The notes under the pieces are model-generated. The model saw only the letters and a program-made list of their open reading frames with translations, was not told the origin of the DNA and made no database searches. The position numbers and the translations under genes are program-made. A stretch of DNA of 64,000 nucleotides from NCBI RefSeq assembly GCF_019249655.2, contig NZ_CP137557.1, positions 2,637,001 through 2,701,000 of the forward strand, written 5' to 3'. Positions 40,848 through 49,850 of this stretch are shown piece by piece. Numbering within the stretch: position 1 is the stretch's first letter; each line of letters begins with the position of its first letter. This DNA is from Segatella copri (GTDB lineage Bacteria > Bacteroidota > Bacteroidia > Bacteroidales > Bacteroidaceae).

Positions 40848-41450
40848 TTATTTAATGAATTTAGCAAGACCTTCCTTGAGCATGGCATCCACACCGTCGG
40901 ATGTCAATGTAGCACCGGTAACGGCATCCACATTGTTAGGGTCGCCGGCAGGAGCGTCTTTCTCAACGCCCAGAGCGATGCCCTCTACTCCATCCTTGTG
41001 AATCTTCTTGCCCTGGAATTTCTGCTGCCACTTCAGGTTGTCCTTGATTTCAGCACCGAGTCCGGCTGTCTCGCCTTCGTGGTTGAAATATACGCCATAG
41101 ATGGTGTTGTTGTCGGCATCCACGGCGATGAAGCCTGAAATGCCGCCCCAGAGACCCATACCCTTTACAGAGTAAACAGTCTTCTTCTGACCATCAATCT
41201 CGCACTCGTAATACTTCATGCCATCCTTCTCCTTCTCGTCCTTCACCACCTCTTTATATTTGGCAGCCGCAGTAGCGTTGTCAAGGTCGCGCAGGTTCAG
41301 GGAGTTCAGAATCTGCTTCTGAGTATCAAGTGCCACGTTGGCATCCTGTGTTGCCTTCAGCGAAGAAGACACGAATGCGAGCAGGAATGCCACGATTACC
41401 ACGATGATAACCGAATAGATAATAGTATAGCTATTTGAATTTGTCTTCAT
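40848..41450 (-). CDS. nqrC: Na+-NQR subunit C
   Basis: 200 residues with one N-terminal membrane helix. The DAVTGATLTSDGVDAMLKEG stretch near the C-terminus has the (S/T)GAT motif whose last Thr carries covalently bound FMN. Somewhat shorter than the ~255-residue Vibrio protein. Confidence 0.95.
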   Translation of the reverse strand: MKTNSNSYTIIYSVIIVVIVAFLLAFVSSSLKATQDANVALDTQKQILNSLNLRDLDNATAAAKYKEVVKDEKEKDGMKYYECEIDGQKKTVYSVKGMGLWGGISGFIAVDADNNTIYGVYFNHEGETAGLGAEIKDNLKWQQKFQGKKIHKDGVEGIALGVEKDAPAGDPNNVDAVTGATLTSDGVDAMLKEGLAKFIK

Positions 41451-41468
41451 ATCTACATTCCTCCTACA

Positions 41469-42626
41469 TTATTTAATAGCACGTTTAGCACGGCGAGAGA
41501 TGTTGCCCTGAACTACACAGTAGTCGATGAGTGGAGCAAACATGTTGCCGAAGAAGATAGCGAGCATCATACCCTCTGGATAACCTGGGTTCATCACGCG
41601 TACGATAACGGCGATGGCACCGATGAAGAATCCGTAGAAGTACTTACCCTTCTCTGTACGGGCAGAGGTTACAGGGTCGGTAGCCATGAATACGGCACCG
41701 AAGCAGAAACCGCCGAGAACGATGTGCTCATACCAAGCGATAGGAGTCATACCGAGAGCCTGGAAGATAAGCGCCATCACGATGCCGCCTGCGAATACGC
41801 TGCCCATGGTCTTCCAAGATGCGATGCCTGTCCAGAGAAGGATGATGGCACCGATGGCGATGGCGATGACTGAAGTCTCACCGATACAGCCAGGAATGAA
41901 ACCGATGATAGAGTCGCAGAGACTAGCTGAAGGCATGCTGCCCTGAGCCAGCTGACCGAGAGGAGTAGCAGCTGTGAAGCCATCAGGCAGGGTGTTACCC
42001 AGACCGAAGATAGCGTCCTTAGCCACCCAAACCTTATCACCACTCATAGCCAATGGATATGAGAAGAAGAGGAACATACGGGCACCTACAGCCACATTGA
42101 AGATGTTCATACCCGTGCCACCGAAGATTTCCTTGCAGAAGATAACTGCGAAGGCGCACGCCAGGGCGAGCATCCACAATGGTGTAGAGATAGGAATGAT
42201 CAATGGGATGATGATACCGCTGACGAGGTAACCCTCCTGGATTTCCTCGTGTTTCCACTGAGCCCAGGCAAACTCGATGCCGAGACCCACGATGTAGCTA
42301 ACCAGCAACTTAGGAAGGACAGCCAGGAATCCGAAGCCGAAGACCTCGATGAAGCTGGCAGCATCCAGTGTGCCTGCAGCCTTGAAATTCTGGTATCCCA
42401 CATTATACATACCGAAGAGCAAAGTAGGAATCAGGGCGATTACCACAAAGCTCATGATGCGCTTCGAGTCGATGGAATCGTGGATGCTGGCTCCGCTCTT
42501 CGCTGTCGTATTTGGCACGTACAGGAAGCTCTCAAAACCGTCAAACACGCTCTCGAAGGCATGCAGCTTACCTCCCTCTTGGAAGTTAGGCTTTATCTTA
42601 TTGAGATAATTTCTTAATGCACTCAT
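41469..42626 (-). CDS. nqrB: Na+-NQR subunit B
   Basis: 385 residues with about ten membrane helices. The N-terminal LNKIKPNFQEGGKLHAFESV segment and FGGTGMNIFNVAVGARMFLF match NqrB. It is the large membrane subunit that binds riboflavin and FMN and is the Na+ pathway. GCIGETSVIAI is the probable FMN-attachment region, by my recollection of the family. Second gene of the operon. Confidence 0.95.
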   Translation of the reverse strand: MSALRNYLNKIKPNFQEGGKLHAFESVFDGFESFLYVPNTTAKSGASIHDSIDSKRIMSFVVIALIPTLLFGMYNVGYQNFKAAGTLDAASFIEVFGFGFLAVLPKLLVSYIVGLGIEFAWAQWKHEEIQEGYLVSGIIIPLIIPISTPLWMLALACAFAVIFCKEIFGGTGMNIFNVAVGARMFLFFSYPLAMSGDKVWVAKDAIFGLGNTLPDGFTAATPLGQLAQGSMPSASLCDSIIGFIPGCIGETSVIAIAIGAIILLWTGIASWKTMGSVFAGGIVMALIFQALGMTPIAWYEHIVLGGFCFGAVFMATDPVTSARTEKGKYFYGFFIGAIAVIVRVMNPGYPEGMMLAIFFGNMFAPLIDYCVVQGNISRRAKRAIK

Positions 42627-42708
42627 TATTATAATAATTAATAGTTAAGAGTTTATAGGGGTTTAGCAGCATTGCTATCAACTATAAACTATCAACTGTA
42701 AACTAAAA

Positions 42709-44064
42709 CTAAGCGTTCTCCTTGCGCAGGATGTTCAGGCCCTGGCGTACTATCTTCTGCAATTCGAGCTTAGAGCTATCCACGAACTCAGCCACCGCAA
42801 AGTCCTCAGGACTAATCTCGTAGATACCGAGCTGCTCCTGCTTGTCGATATCGCCTGCGATGATGGCCTTGATGAGATACTCACCGAAGATGTCCATAGG
42901 GAGAACCTGGTCGTACTCGCCGCTCATGATCATGTGGCGCTCGCCACCCTTGATGCGGGCATCGAGATTGTACTCCTTGTTCTTGCCGAAGAGCCATGAG
43001 AGATAGGAACGGGAGGTAGAGAACTGGTTGGTACGTGGAAGAATCCAGCCCAGCATCTCGTCGCAGTCGTCACCCTCTGGGATGGCAGTGATTTCTGAGG
43101 TGTGTCCACCTACGTAATCTGCCAGGGTGGTCTTTACGCCTGTAAGAGGATTGCCATTGATAAGGCGAACGTGAGCTGTGGTCTTCAACTGTGCTTCAAC
43201 GAAAGCAGCCAACGGAGTACCTACCAGCACGTTAGCATAACCTGCCTTCTTCATCTCGCTACCAGCGATAGCCACCTTCTTGTGGAGATCCACCTTACCT
43301 GTGAGGAAGAGGCGACCGAAGAAGATAACCGAAGCTGGGTCAACAGTCCAAACCACCTCACCCTTGTTCACTGGGTCGATGTGGTTCACCTGAACGCCTA
43401 CGTTTCCGGCAGGACATGGTCCATCAAAAACATTGAGTTCTACGTTCTTAGCCTCGCCGAGAGCATTTGAGTGCTGATCTACGCCGACGCCAAGATAAGT
43501 TTTCGCAATTTTGCTCAAGGCTGTCAAACCTGTCTGGAAAGCCTGCTCATTTCCCTCGAGTTCCACCTCGAAGTCAGCAGCAAGCGGCATGTCGCGGAGG
43601 GCAGAAACGAAGATAGCCTTAGGAGTTGTATCCGGAGTAGTGGATACAGCATAAGGCAGCTGGTTGATGTAACCGAACAAGCCTGCCTCGAGCAGGGCCT
43701 GCTTAACGGCTGCGCCATCCAATGACTCAACGTTTTTCTTACCAAAATCCGTAGAGGTCTGCTCAGCGTCTGCCTTCACCTTGATGCAGAGCACCTTGCG
43801 TCGCTCACCACGCTCAATGGCGGTAACTTGACCGCTCACTGGCGAAGCGAACTTCACCTCTGGGCAAGCCTTGTTGACAAACAAGGCGTCTCCGGCGTTG
43901 ACATGGTCGCCTTCGCGCACCACCACCTTAGGTGTAACTCCCTCGAAGGCTGCAGGCACGAGTGCGTACTCGGCTGCCTGTACCACAGGGATGGCTACAT
44001 CCTTGGAAGCTTTACCCGTAAGGTTAATGTCCAAGCCTTTACGTAACTTAATTACATTTGCCAT
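42709..44064 (-). CDS. nqrA: Na+-NQR subunit A
   Basis: 451 residues and soluble. IKLRKGLDINLTGKASKDVA is the NqrA start. A barrel-sandwich lipoyl-like part (VREGDHVNAGDALFVNKACP) and a Rossmann-like centre follow. It binds quinone at the periphery of the complex. First gene of the six-gene operon. A TAATTTTG box lies at 44181-44188. Confidence 0.95.
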   Translation of the reverse strand: MANVIKLRKGLDINLTGKASKDVAIPVVQAAEYALVPAAFEGVTPKVVVREGDHVNAGDALFVNKACPEVKFASPVSGQVTAIERGERRKVLCIKVKADAEQTSTDFGKKNVESLDGAAVKQALLEAGLFGYINQLPYAVSTTPDTTPKAIFVSALRDMPLAADFEVELEGNEQAFQTGLTALSKIAKTYLGVGVDQHSNALGEAKNVELNVFDGPCPAGNVGVQVNHIDPVNKGEVVWTVDPASVIFFGRLFLTGKVDLHKKVAIAGSEMKKAGYANVLVGTPLAAFVEAQLKTTAHVRLINGNPLTGVKTTLADYVGGHTSEITAIPEGDDCDEMLGWILPRTNQFSTSRSYLSWLFGKNKEYNLDARIKGGERHMIMSGEYDQVLPMDIFGEYLIKAIIAGDIDKQEQLGIYEISPEDFAVAEFVDSSKLELQKIVRQGLNILRKENA

Positions 44065-44180
44065 AACTACATTAAAAATATTATTTTTTAAAAACTGATT
44101 TTCTTACTTATTCTGTTATTTATTCCGTTTCTCCGAAATTTCAGAAGTTATTTTTGCTATTCATACATTCTATGCTGCTG

Positions 44181-44188
44181 CAAAATTA
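44181..44188 (-). promoter_or_regulatory. Candidate -7 box for the nqr operon
   Basis: TAATTTTG on the minus strand, 117 bases upstream of nqrA. The -33 region is A-rich and unclear. Confidence 0.4.
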
Positions 44189-44256
44189 ACAAAAAAAAAT
44201 AAAATAAAGAAGAAAACGAGAGATTTATTTGTTTTGGGAATCGAAAAATCGGGTAT

Positions 44257-44289
44257 TTTGATAGTGTTGTAACATCTTATACTATCAAA
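44257..44289. repeat. 9-bp inverted repeat in the nqrA upstream region
   Basis: TTTGATAGT ... ACTATCAAA with a 15-base loop, between the two divergent promoters. A possible operator for nqr or for the rightward gene. Confidence 0.5.
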
Positions 44290-44402
44290 TTGACTACTAC
44301 ACTTGACAATTCTATCATAATATAATGAAAGATTCTGTTGCATCTTGCGAATTTTCTATCCTAAAAAAGATTAATTCATATCCGTCTCTCCCCATTTTTT
44401 AG

Positions 44403-44410
44403 TACCTTTG
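44403..44410 (+). promoter_or_regulatory. Candidate -7 box for the 44757 gene
   Basis: TACCTTTG followed by CATC. There is no exact TTTG -33 box. If used, the whole dyad element 44459-44738 would be transcribed as 5' leader. Confidence 0.5.
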
Positions 44411-44458
44411 CATCTTATCAGGGCATAAGGCCCATCTGGTTTCAACAGAATAAACAAC

Positions 44459-44738
44459 TGAAGTTTCGCAAGTAGCATTCTACCGTCCCCGAAGGGGGCG
44501 AATGTGAATAACCGCGGGTGGAATGACCGAAGGGAATGGAACCTGCGGATAGTGACAGATACTCTCTTACCGTCCCCGAAGGGGGCGAACAGGAGCAAGG
44601 CTGGATGTGGTTCGCCCCCCTTGGGGACGCTTTCTCCCTACTATTGGTTGTCCGCAGGTTCCATGACCTTCGGTCATTCCACCAGCGGTTATTGAAAGTT
44701 GGCCCCCTTCGGGGACCGAAGGTTACTTGCGAAACTTG
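44459..44738. repeat. MITE-like dyad element, copy B
   Basis: 280 bp, the reverse complement of 4276-4558 with only scattered differences. It has the same terminal repeats (AAGTTTCGCAAGTA / TACTTGCGAAACTT) and internal GTCCCCGAAGGGGGC modules. It ends 18 bases before the next start codon. Confidence 0.85.
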
Positions 44739-44756
44739 AATAAACAAGATAAGATA

Positions 44757-45299
44757 ATGGAAAATAAAAGCAAAAAGATTGAAGAGATTTTCAAGCAGGA
44801 TCTTCACATGTATCTTGCAGGTAAGAACCGGGTAGACGAGCAGTTGCCGGATGCTCCGGACATCGAGGAGCAGTGGGCAAAGATTGGCGAGGCCTATCTG
44901 CCTGATGCCATGAGGGAATTCACCAAATACCCTACCGTGGCACTGGGTTGGATCATGTTCGTGGGCATGGCCGTGGCAAAGTATTGGGACGAGGACTGGG
45001 AGCTATATAGTAAGGTAGATAATCTCTACACCTACCTGCGCGACCGCATCGACTTCGACCACATGGACGACCACATTCTCGACAACGTTCTCCTGCTCGA
45101 TGAGAACGAACACAAGGCTACATCGGCACTCGTGGCAGAATGCGCGGCACGCACCTATACCCTGCTCATCCACCAGGGTTTCGAGCCAGGCACCGAGGCA
45201 GCCTTCCGCGGCTTCATCGCTGCCCTCCACCAGATGTATCTGATGGGTGCCGCCATCCAGCTGAAGGCACTGGGCTACCACATGACGCAGCTGCAGTAA
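44757..45299 (+). CDS. Conserved hypothetical protein, helical
   Basis: 180 residues from MENKSKKIEEIFKQDLHMYL; an in-frame upstream start at 44727 would lie inside the dyad element. Almost all helix, with FTKYPTVALGWIMFVGMAVA and LIHQGFEPGTEAAFRGFIAA as the most conserved-looking parts. No family recognised. Monocistronic, between nqrA and a SulP transporter. Confidence 0.6.
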   Translation: MENKSKKIEEIFKQDLHMYLAGKNRVDEQLPDAPDIEEQWAKIGEAYLPDAMREFTKYPTVALGWIMFVGMAVAKYWDEDWELYSKVDNLYTYLRDRIDFDHMDDHILDNVLLLDENEHKATSALVAECAARTYTLLIHQGFEPGTEAAFRGFIAALHQMYLMGAAIQLKALGYHMTQLQ

Positions 45300-45340
45300 G
45301 CTCTTTGTGGCTCAAAACATTAAGAAAGTTTAAAAAAGAT

Positions 45341-45371
45341 TTTGTTATATGAAATAATAGTTGTACCTTTG
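45341..45371 (+). promoter_or_regulatory. Promoter of the SulP gene
   Basis: TTTG (45341-45344), 19 bases, TACCTTTG (45364-45371). The ATG is 60 bases downstream. Confidence 0.75.
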
Positions 45372-45430
45372 CACTCGATTTTCGGATAACGAAGCAAAAT
45401 CACATTAATTTATATAACAAAACTTTTTAA

Positions 45431-47119
45431 ATGAAGGCAATAGCAATTAAGTCGAGTTTGTTTTCTTGCTTGAAGAACTACAACAAGAAAACATTCATGT
45501 CTGACCTCATGGCAGGTATCATCGTTGGTATCGTAGCCCTGCCTCTGGCCATCGCATTCGGTATCGCTTCTGGCGTGACACCCGAGAAGGGTATCATCAC
45601 CGCCATCGTAGCAGGTCTCATCATCTCCATCTTCGGCGGAAGCAAGGTGCAGATCGGCGGACCTACAGGAGCATTCATCGTCATCATCTATGGCATCATC
45701 CAGAAATATGGATTCGAGGGATTGACCATCGCTACCCTGATGGCAGGTCTCTTCCTGGTGCTCTTCGGACTGCTCCGCTTAGGTACCATCATCAAGTACA
45801 TCCCTTACCCTATCGTGGTGGGCTTTACCAGCGGTATCGCCGTAACCATCTTCACCACGCAGATTAAGGATCTCTTTGGTTTGACATTGGCTTCTAACCC
45901 TTCTGACTTCCTTGAGAAATGGGGTGTCTACTTCCAGAGTTTCGACACCATCGACCCTTGGTGCGCCCTCATCGGCGTGGTAAGCGTGGTGGTCATCGCC
46001 ATCACTCCTAAGTTCAGCAAGAAGATTCCGGGTTCGCTCATCGCCATCATCCTGATGACCGTTGTGGCACTGCTGCTCAAGCAGTTTGCTGGAGTTGAGA
46101 GCATCGAGACCATCGGCGACCGCTTCTCTATCAGCAACGAGTTGCCTGCGGCTCAGGTTCCAGAAATGAACTGGGAGACTATCAAGAGCCTCGTGTCTCC
46201 AGCCATCACCATCGCCATCCTCGGAGCCATCGAGAGCTTGCTCTCTGCTACCGTAGCCGACGGTGTAATCAGCGACCATCACGATTCCAACACCGAGCTG
46301 ATAGCCCAGGGTCTGGCCAACATCGCCTCTCCTCTCTTTGGCGGTATCCCTGCCACTGGTGCCATCGCCCGTACCATGACCAATATCAACAATGGCGGCA
46401 AGACTCCTGTAGCGGGCATCATCCACGCCGTGGTATTGCTGCTCATCTTCCTCTTTCTCATGCCTCTTGCCAAGTACATCCCGATGGCTTGTCTGGCGGG
46501 TGTTTTGGTAGTGGTTTCTTACGGCATGAGCGGCTGGCGAAGTTTCCTGGCACTGATGAAGAATCCTAAGAGCGACGTTACCGTGCTCCTGATTACCTTC
46601 TTCCTCACCATCATCTTCGACCTGACTGTTGCCATCGAGGTGGGATTGATTATCGCCTGCCTGCTCTTCATGAAGCGAATGAGCGAAACCACTGATGTTA
46701 CGGCAGTTACCGAGGATGAGATTGACTTGAACAAGGAGTATGACTTCCTTTCTACCAACCTGGAACACTATACGATTCCGAAGGGTGTGGAGGTTTACGA
46801 GATCAACGGTCCGTTCTTCTTCGGAGCGGGTAATAAGTTTGAGGAGGTGATGGCTGCGTTCGGCGACCGTCCTGAGGTTCGTGTGATTCGCATGCGCAAG
46901 GTTCCGTTTGTTGATTCCACGGGTATTCACAACCTCACGAATCTCTGCGAGATGAGTCAGAAGGAGGACATCCAGGTGGTTCTCTCTGGTGTTTGCGAGA
47001 AGGTAAACGCTCAGTTGGAGAAGGCCGGTTTCTACAATATGCTCGGCAAGGAGAACATCACGGATCATATCAGCAAGGCGCTGAAGCGTGCTGAGGAGAT
47101 TATCGAAAATAAGAAGTAA
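45431..47119 (+). CDS. SulP-family inorganic anion transporter
   Basis: 562 residues. About 12 membrane helices (to residue ~420), then a STAS domain (YEINGPFFFGAGNKFEEVMA and VIRMRKVPFVDSTGIHNLTN). GGPTGAFIVIIYGIIQKYGF is the SulP helix-3 signature. Family members carry sulfate, bicarbonate or other anions, often with H+ or Na+. Next to the Na+-NQR operon, a Na+-driven bicarbonate uptake role is possible but not shown. Own promoter and terminator. Confidence 0.9.
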   Translation: MKAIAIKSSLFSCLKNYNKKTFMSDLMAGIIVGIVALPLAIAFGIASGVTPEKGIITAIVAGLIISIFGGSKVQIGGPTGAFIVIIYGIIQKYGFEGLTIATLMAGLFLVLFGLLRLGTIIKYIPYPIVVGFTSGIAVTIFTTQIKDLFGLTLASNPSDFLEKWGVYFQSFDTIDPWCALIGVVSVVVIAITPKFSKKIPGSLIAIILMTVVALLLKQFAGVESIETIGDRFSISNELPAAQVPEMNWETIKSLVSPAITIAILGAIESLLSATVADGVISDHHDSNTELIAQGLANIASPLFGGIPATGAIARTMTNINNGGKTPVAGIIHAVVLLLIFLFLMPLAKYIPMACLAGVLVVVSYGMSGWRSFLALMKNPKSDVTVLLITFFLTIIFDLTVAIEVGLIIACLLFMKRMSETTDVTAVTEDEIDLNKEYDFLSTNLEHYTIPKGVEVYEINGPFFFGAGNKFEEVMAAFGDRPEVRVIRMRKVPFVDSTGIHNLTNLCEMSQKEDIQVVLSGVCEKVNAQLEKAGFYNMLGKENITDHISKALKRAEEIIENKK

Positions 47120-47193
47120 TTGATTACGATTACAATTACAGTTGAAAAATCATCATGATAAGAAGTAATTGATAACAATAACAATAACAGTTG

Positions 47194-47245
47194 AAAAATC
47201 CGATGGATATCTATCAAAAAGATATGCATCGGATTTTTATTTTAT
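47194..47245 (+). terminator. Terminator of the SulP gene
   Basis: AAAAATCCGATG...CATCGGATTTTT with inner GATATC/AGATATG pairing and a TATTTTAT tail. It is preceded by a GATAACAATAACAATAACAG motif (47167-47193). Confidence 0.85.
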
Positions 47246-47312
47246 AGTCATAACATAAATAGTCATAACATAAATAGCCATACTATAAATTGTTAACTAT
47301 AAACTATTAACT

Positions 47313-48050
47313 CTACAAAACTTTCCCCAGGAATTCCTGGAGTCTAGGCGATTTCGGGTGATTGAACACTTCATCCGGCGTGCCATCTTCCGTGATATAG
47401 CCATCACTGAAGAAGAGAACACGATTCGCCACTTCACGGGCAAAGCCCATTTCGTGCGTCACCACCACCATGGTCATGCCTTCGGCAGCCACATCCTTCA
47501 TCAGCTGCAACACCTCGCCCACCATCTCGGGGTCGAGCGCAGACGTAGGCTCATCAAAGAGCAACACCTCTGGATTCATCGCCAGGGCACGGGCAATGGC
47601 TACACGCTGTTTCTGTCCGCCCGAAAGACTGTCGGGATAGCTATCTGCCTTATCCAGCAAGCCGATGCGGGTAAGGAGTTCTGTAGCCTTCTCATCGGCT
47701 TCTTCCCTTGTCATCTTGCCCAGTTCCACCGGAGCCAGCATGATGTTGCGGCGGATGGTCATGTTGGGAAAGAGGTTAAACTGCTGGAACACCATGCCTA
47801 CGCGCTGGCGCATCTTGTTGATATCTACATCCCAGGCGGTGATATCCACGCCATCGATGTAGATTTTGCCATGGGTTGGCTGCTCCAGCAGGTTGATGGA
47901 GCGCAGGAAGGTGCTCTTGCCACAACCCGATGGGCCAATGATGGCTACCACCTCGCCTTGATGGAAGGAGGTGGTAATGCCCTTGAGAACCTCGTTGTCG
48001 CCGAAGCGCTTACGAAGTCCCTCTATCTTGATTATCTCGTTTTTATCCAT
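47313..48050 (-). CDS. Polar amino-acid ABC transporter ATP-binding protein (GlnQ type)
   Basis: 245 residues. Walker [10 protein letters not shown] (39-47), Q-loop in [10 protein letters not shown], signature LSGGQKQR, Walker [14 protein letters not shown]-loop VVTHEMG. It is the cytoplasmic ATPase for the fused binding-protein/permease encoded upstream at 48117-49715. Which amino acid is moved is not visible. Confidence 0.92.
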   Translation of the reverse strand: MDKNEIIKIEGLRKRFGDNEVLKGITTSFHQGEVVAIIGPSGCGKSTFLRSINLLEQPTHGKIYIDGVDITAWDVDINKMRQRVGMVFQQFNLFPNMTIRRNIMLAPVELGKMTREEADEKATELLTRIGLLDKADSYPDSLSGGQKQRVAIARALAMNPEVLLFDEPTSALDPEMVGEVLQLMKDVAAEGMTMVVVTHEMGFAREVANRVLFFSDGYITEDGTPDEVFNHPKSPRLQEFLGKVL

Positions 48051-48058
48051 ATCATATA

Positions 48059-48116
48059 AAGCTTTTGCCCTTTCAGGGCGTGCTGCGAAAAAACTTGCAA
48101 ATTGTCTTTCAGGGCA
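48059..48116. repeat. REP-like repeat, locus 1
   Basis: AAGCTTTTGCCCTTTCAGGG module with a second half-module TCTTTCAGGGCAC, in the short gap between the ATPase and permease genes. Confidence 0.75.
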
Positions 48117-49715
48117 CTATTTCCTTTCACTCTTTCTTAATCGCTTTTCCAGCTTCCTTACCCCGGCATTCAAGCCAAGCACCAGGAAGAGATAGACCAG
48201 TGCTACTACGCCCAATGGCATCATAGCCTCGTAGGTGATGCTTCGGATGATGTCCGAGCCCTTGGTTAAATCCACCAGTCCGATGTAGCCGCTGATAGAC
48301 GTTTCCTTGAGCAGGGTGATAAGCTCGTTGCCCATTGCCGGAAGCACATTCTTGAAGGCTTGCGGCAGAATAATGAGACGCATCGTCTTGCCATAAGAGA
48401 GACCGAGACTCCTGCCCGCCTCCATCTGTCCGTTATCCACCGACATGATGCCCGAACGGATTACCTCGGCAATATATGCCGCTGAGTTCAAGCCGAAGGC
48501 AATGACGGCAACGAAAATCTTGTTGACATCTGCCGACGCAAACACCACGTAATAGATGATGAGCAACTGCACCATGGTTGGCGTGCCTCGCATGATGGTA
48601 AGGTACAACTGGCAGATGATGTTAGGAATCTTCCAGTCGCCCTTGCGCTCGTGGCGGGCACGGACGATGGCTATCAGCGTTCCGAGAATCACGGAAAGGA
48701 TGATGGCGAAGAAGGTGATGATGAGGGTATTGCCCAAGCCCTGGAGCATATACTGATAGCGGTTATCATCGATAAAGCATGACTTGAACTTATCAACGAA
48801 TCCACGCTGTGCATCAGCTACTTTCACATCACCCGAGTTCACCATGATTACCTGACGCACATCGGCATAGGAATCTGTGAATCCGATATTCTTCTCTCGT
48901 TCCGGAGTAACCGTGATACCAGCGATTCCGGCATCTGCCTTGCCCGCCTGCACCGAGGTGATGATGGCATCAAATTCCATATCGAGAATCTCCACATCCA
49001 CACCCAGCACATCGCCGATGGCATTCGCCACATCCACATCGATACCCACAATCTTACCATTCTGGTAATACTCGAAAGGTTCGAAGGTGGCATTGGTGGC
49101 GAAGCGAAGACTCTTCTTCAAACCCAGCTTCTGCAAGGCTTCCGGTCCCATCTTCTTCGCACCAGAAGGGTGCTGGGTATCAGAAGATGAGTTCAGCTTA
49201 TCAGCAGATGTCTTCGGCGTATATGCCACGGCAATGCCCCGTTCCAGATGTCGGTTTACGATGGAATCGATGACGCCATTCGCTTTCAGGATGCGGATGG
49301 CATGGTTGATAGACTGCTTCAACTCGCCATGATCCTTCGCCACGCAGATGGCGAAAGAGGAGGCATCGAAGGTTTCGGGCAGGATTTGGAGCGATGGGTT
49401 CACCCGCTGGAATGCCTTGGCAGGCGCTTCATCGGTCACCATGCAATCTATCTTACCCTGAAGGAGTGCCTGGATGGCATCGGCTCCCTTGTTGTATCGT
49501 TCTACCTTGGTGCCATCTCCTTTCTTTTCCAACTCTGTGGCAAGGCCGTCGCTGGTGGTACCCAACTGTACGCCGATTACGGCGCCCTGCAAATCCGCCT
49601 TCGTCTTCATCTGCTTCTTCGCATCGGAAGAATCCGAACCGCAGGAAGACAGGAGAAGACAGACTGCTATTACTAAAGTACTTAAACTAAATCGTTTTAA
49701 TCTGTTATAAATCAT
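48117..49715 (-). CDS. Fused substrate-binding protein/permease of amino-acid ABC transporter, lobes permuted
   Basis: 532 residues. Lipoprotein-type signal (MIYNRLKRFSLSTLVIAVCL, then LLSSC). The first binding segment (about 38-165: ADLQGAVIGVQLGTTSDGLA through ILKANGVIDSIVNRHL) corresponds to the second half of an SBP_bac_3 domain. A Ser/Pro linker follows, then the first half (about 200-300: LRFATNATFEPFEYYQNGKI, VTPEREKNIGFTDSY). The permease follows (GLGNTLIITFFAIILSVILG, EAGRSLGLSYGKTMRLIILP = EAA loop). Normal order is first half then second half. Works with the ATPase gene downstream. Confidence 0.8.
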   Translation of the reverse strand: MIYNRLKRFSLSTLVIAVCLLLSSCGSDSSDAKKQMKTKADLQGAVIGVQLGTTSDGLATELEKKGDGTKVERYNKGADAIQALLQGKIDCMVTDEAPAKAFQRVNPSLQILPETFDASSFAICVAKDHGELKQSINHAIRILKANGVIDSIVNRHLERGIAVAYTPKTSADKLNSSSDTQHPSGAKKMGPEALQKLGLKKSLRFATNATFEPFEYYQNGKIVGIDVDVANAIGDVLGVDVEILDMEFDAIITSVQAGKADAGIAGITVTPEREKNIGFTDSYADVRQVIMVNSGDVKVADAQRGFVDKFKSCFIDDNRYQYMLQGLGNTLIITFFAIILSVILGTLIAIVRARHERKGDWKIPNIICQLYLTIMRGTPTMVQLLIIYYVVFASADVNKIFVAVIAFGLNSAAYIAEVIRSGIMSVDNGQMEAGRSLGLSYGKTMRLIILPQAFKNVLPAMGNELITLLKETSISGYIGLVDLTKGSDIIRSITYEAMMPLGVVALVYLFLVLGLNAGVRKLEKRLRKSERK

Positions 49716-49727
49716 CTAATTAATAAA

Positions 49728-49849
49728 AAGCTTTTGCCCTTTCAGGGCGCATTGCTAACTGCTATTTTTTACCCAGGGTGTTACCCTGGGCTAGGAGCTT
49801 CTGCCCTTTCAGGGCGTGCCGGGAAGTCCGAGTATTCTACTTCAGGGCA
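49728..49849. repeat. REP-like repeat, locus 2
   Basis: AAAGCTTTTGCCCTTTCAGG module, then CCCAGGGTGTTACCCTGGG, then AGGAGCTTCTGCCCTTTCAG and a CTTCAGGGCA half-module. It lies between the ABC permease gene and the serine ammonia-lyase gene. Confidence 0.8.
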
Positions 49850-49850
49850 A

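Noticed and set aside
48117..49715. Two complete tandem substrate-binding domains
   Set aside because: Each binding segment is only ~100-130 residues and matches only one half of the family, in complementary fashion; two complete domains would need ~440 residues.
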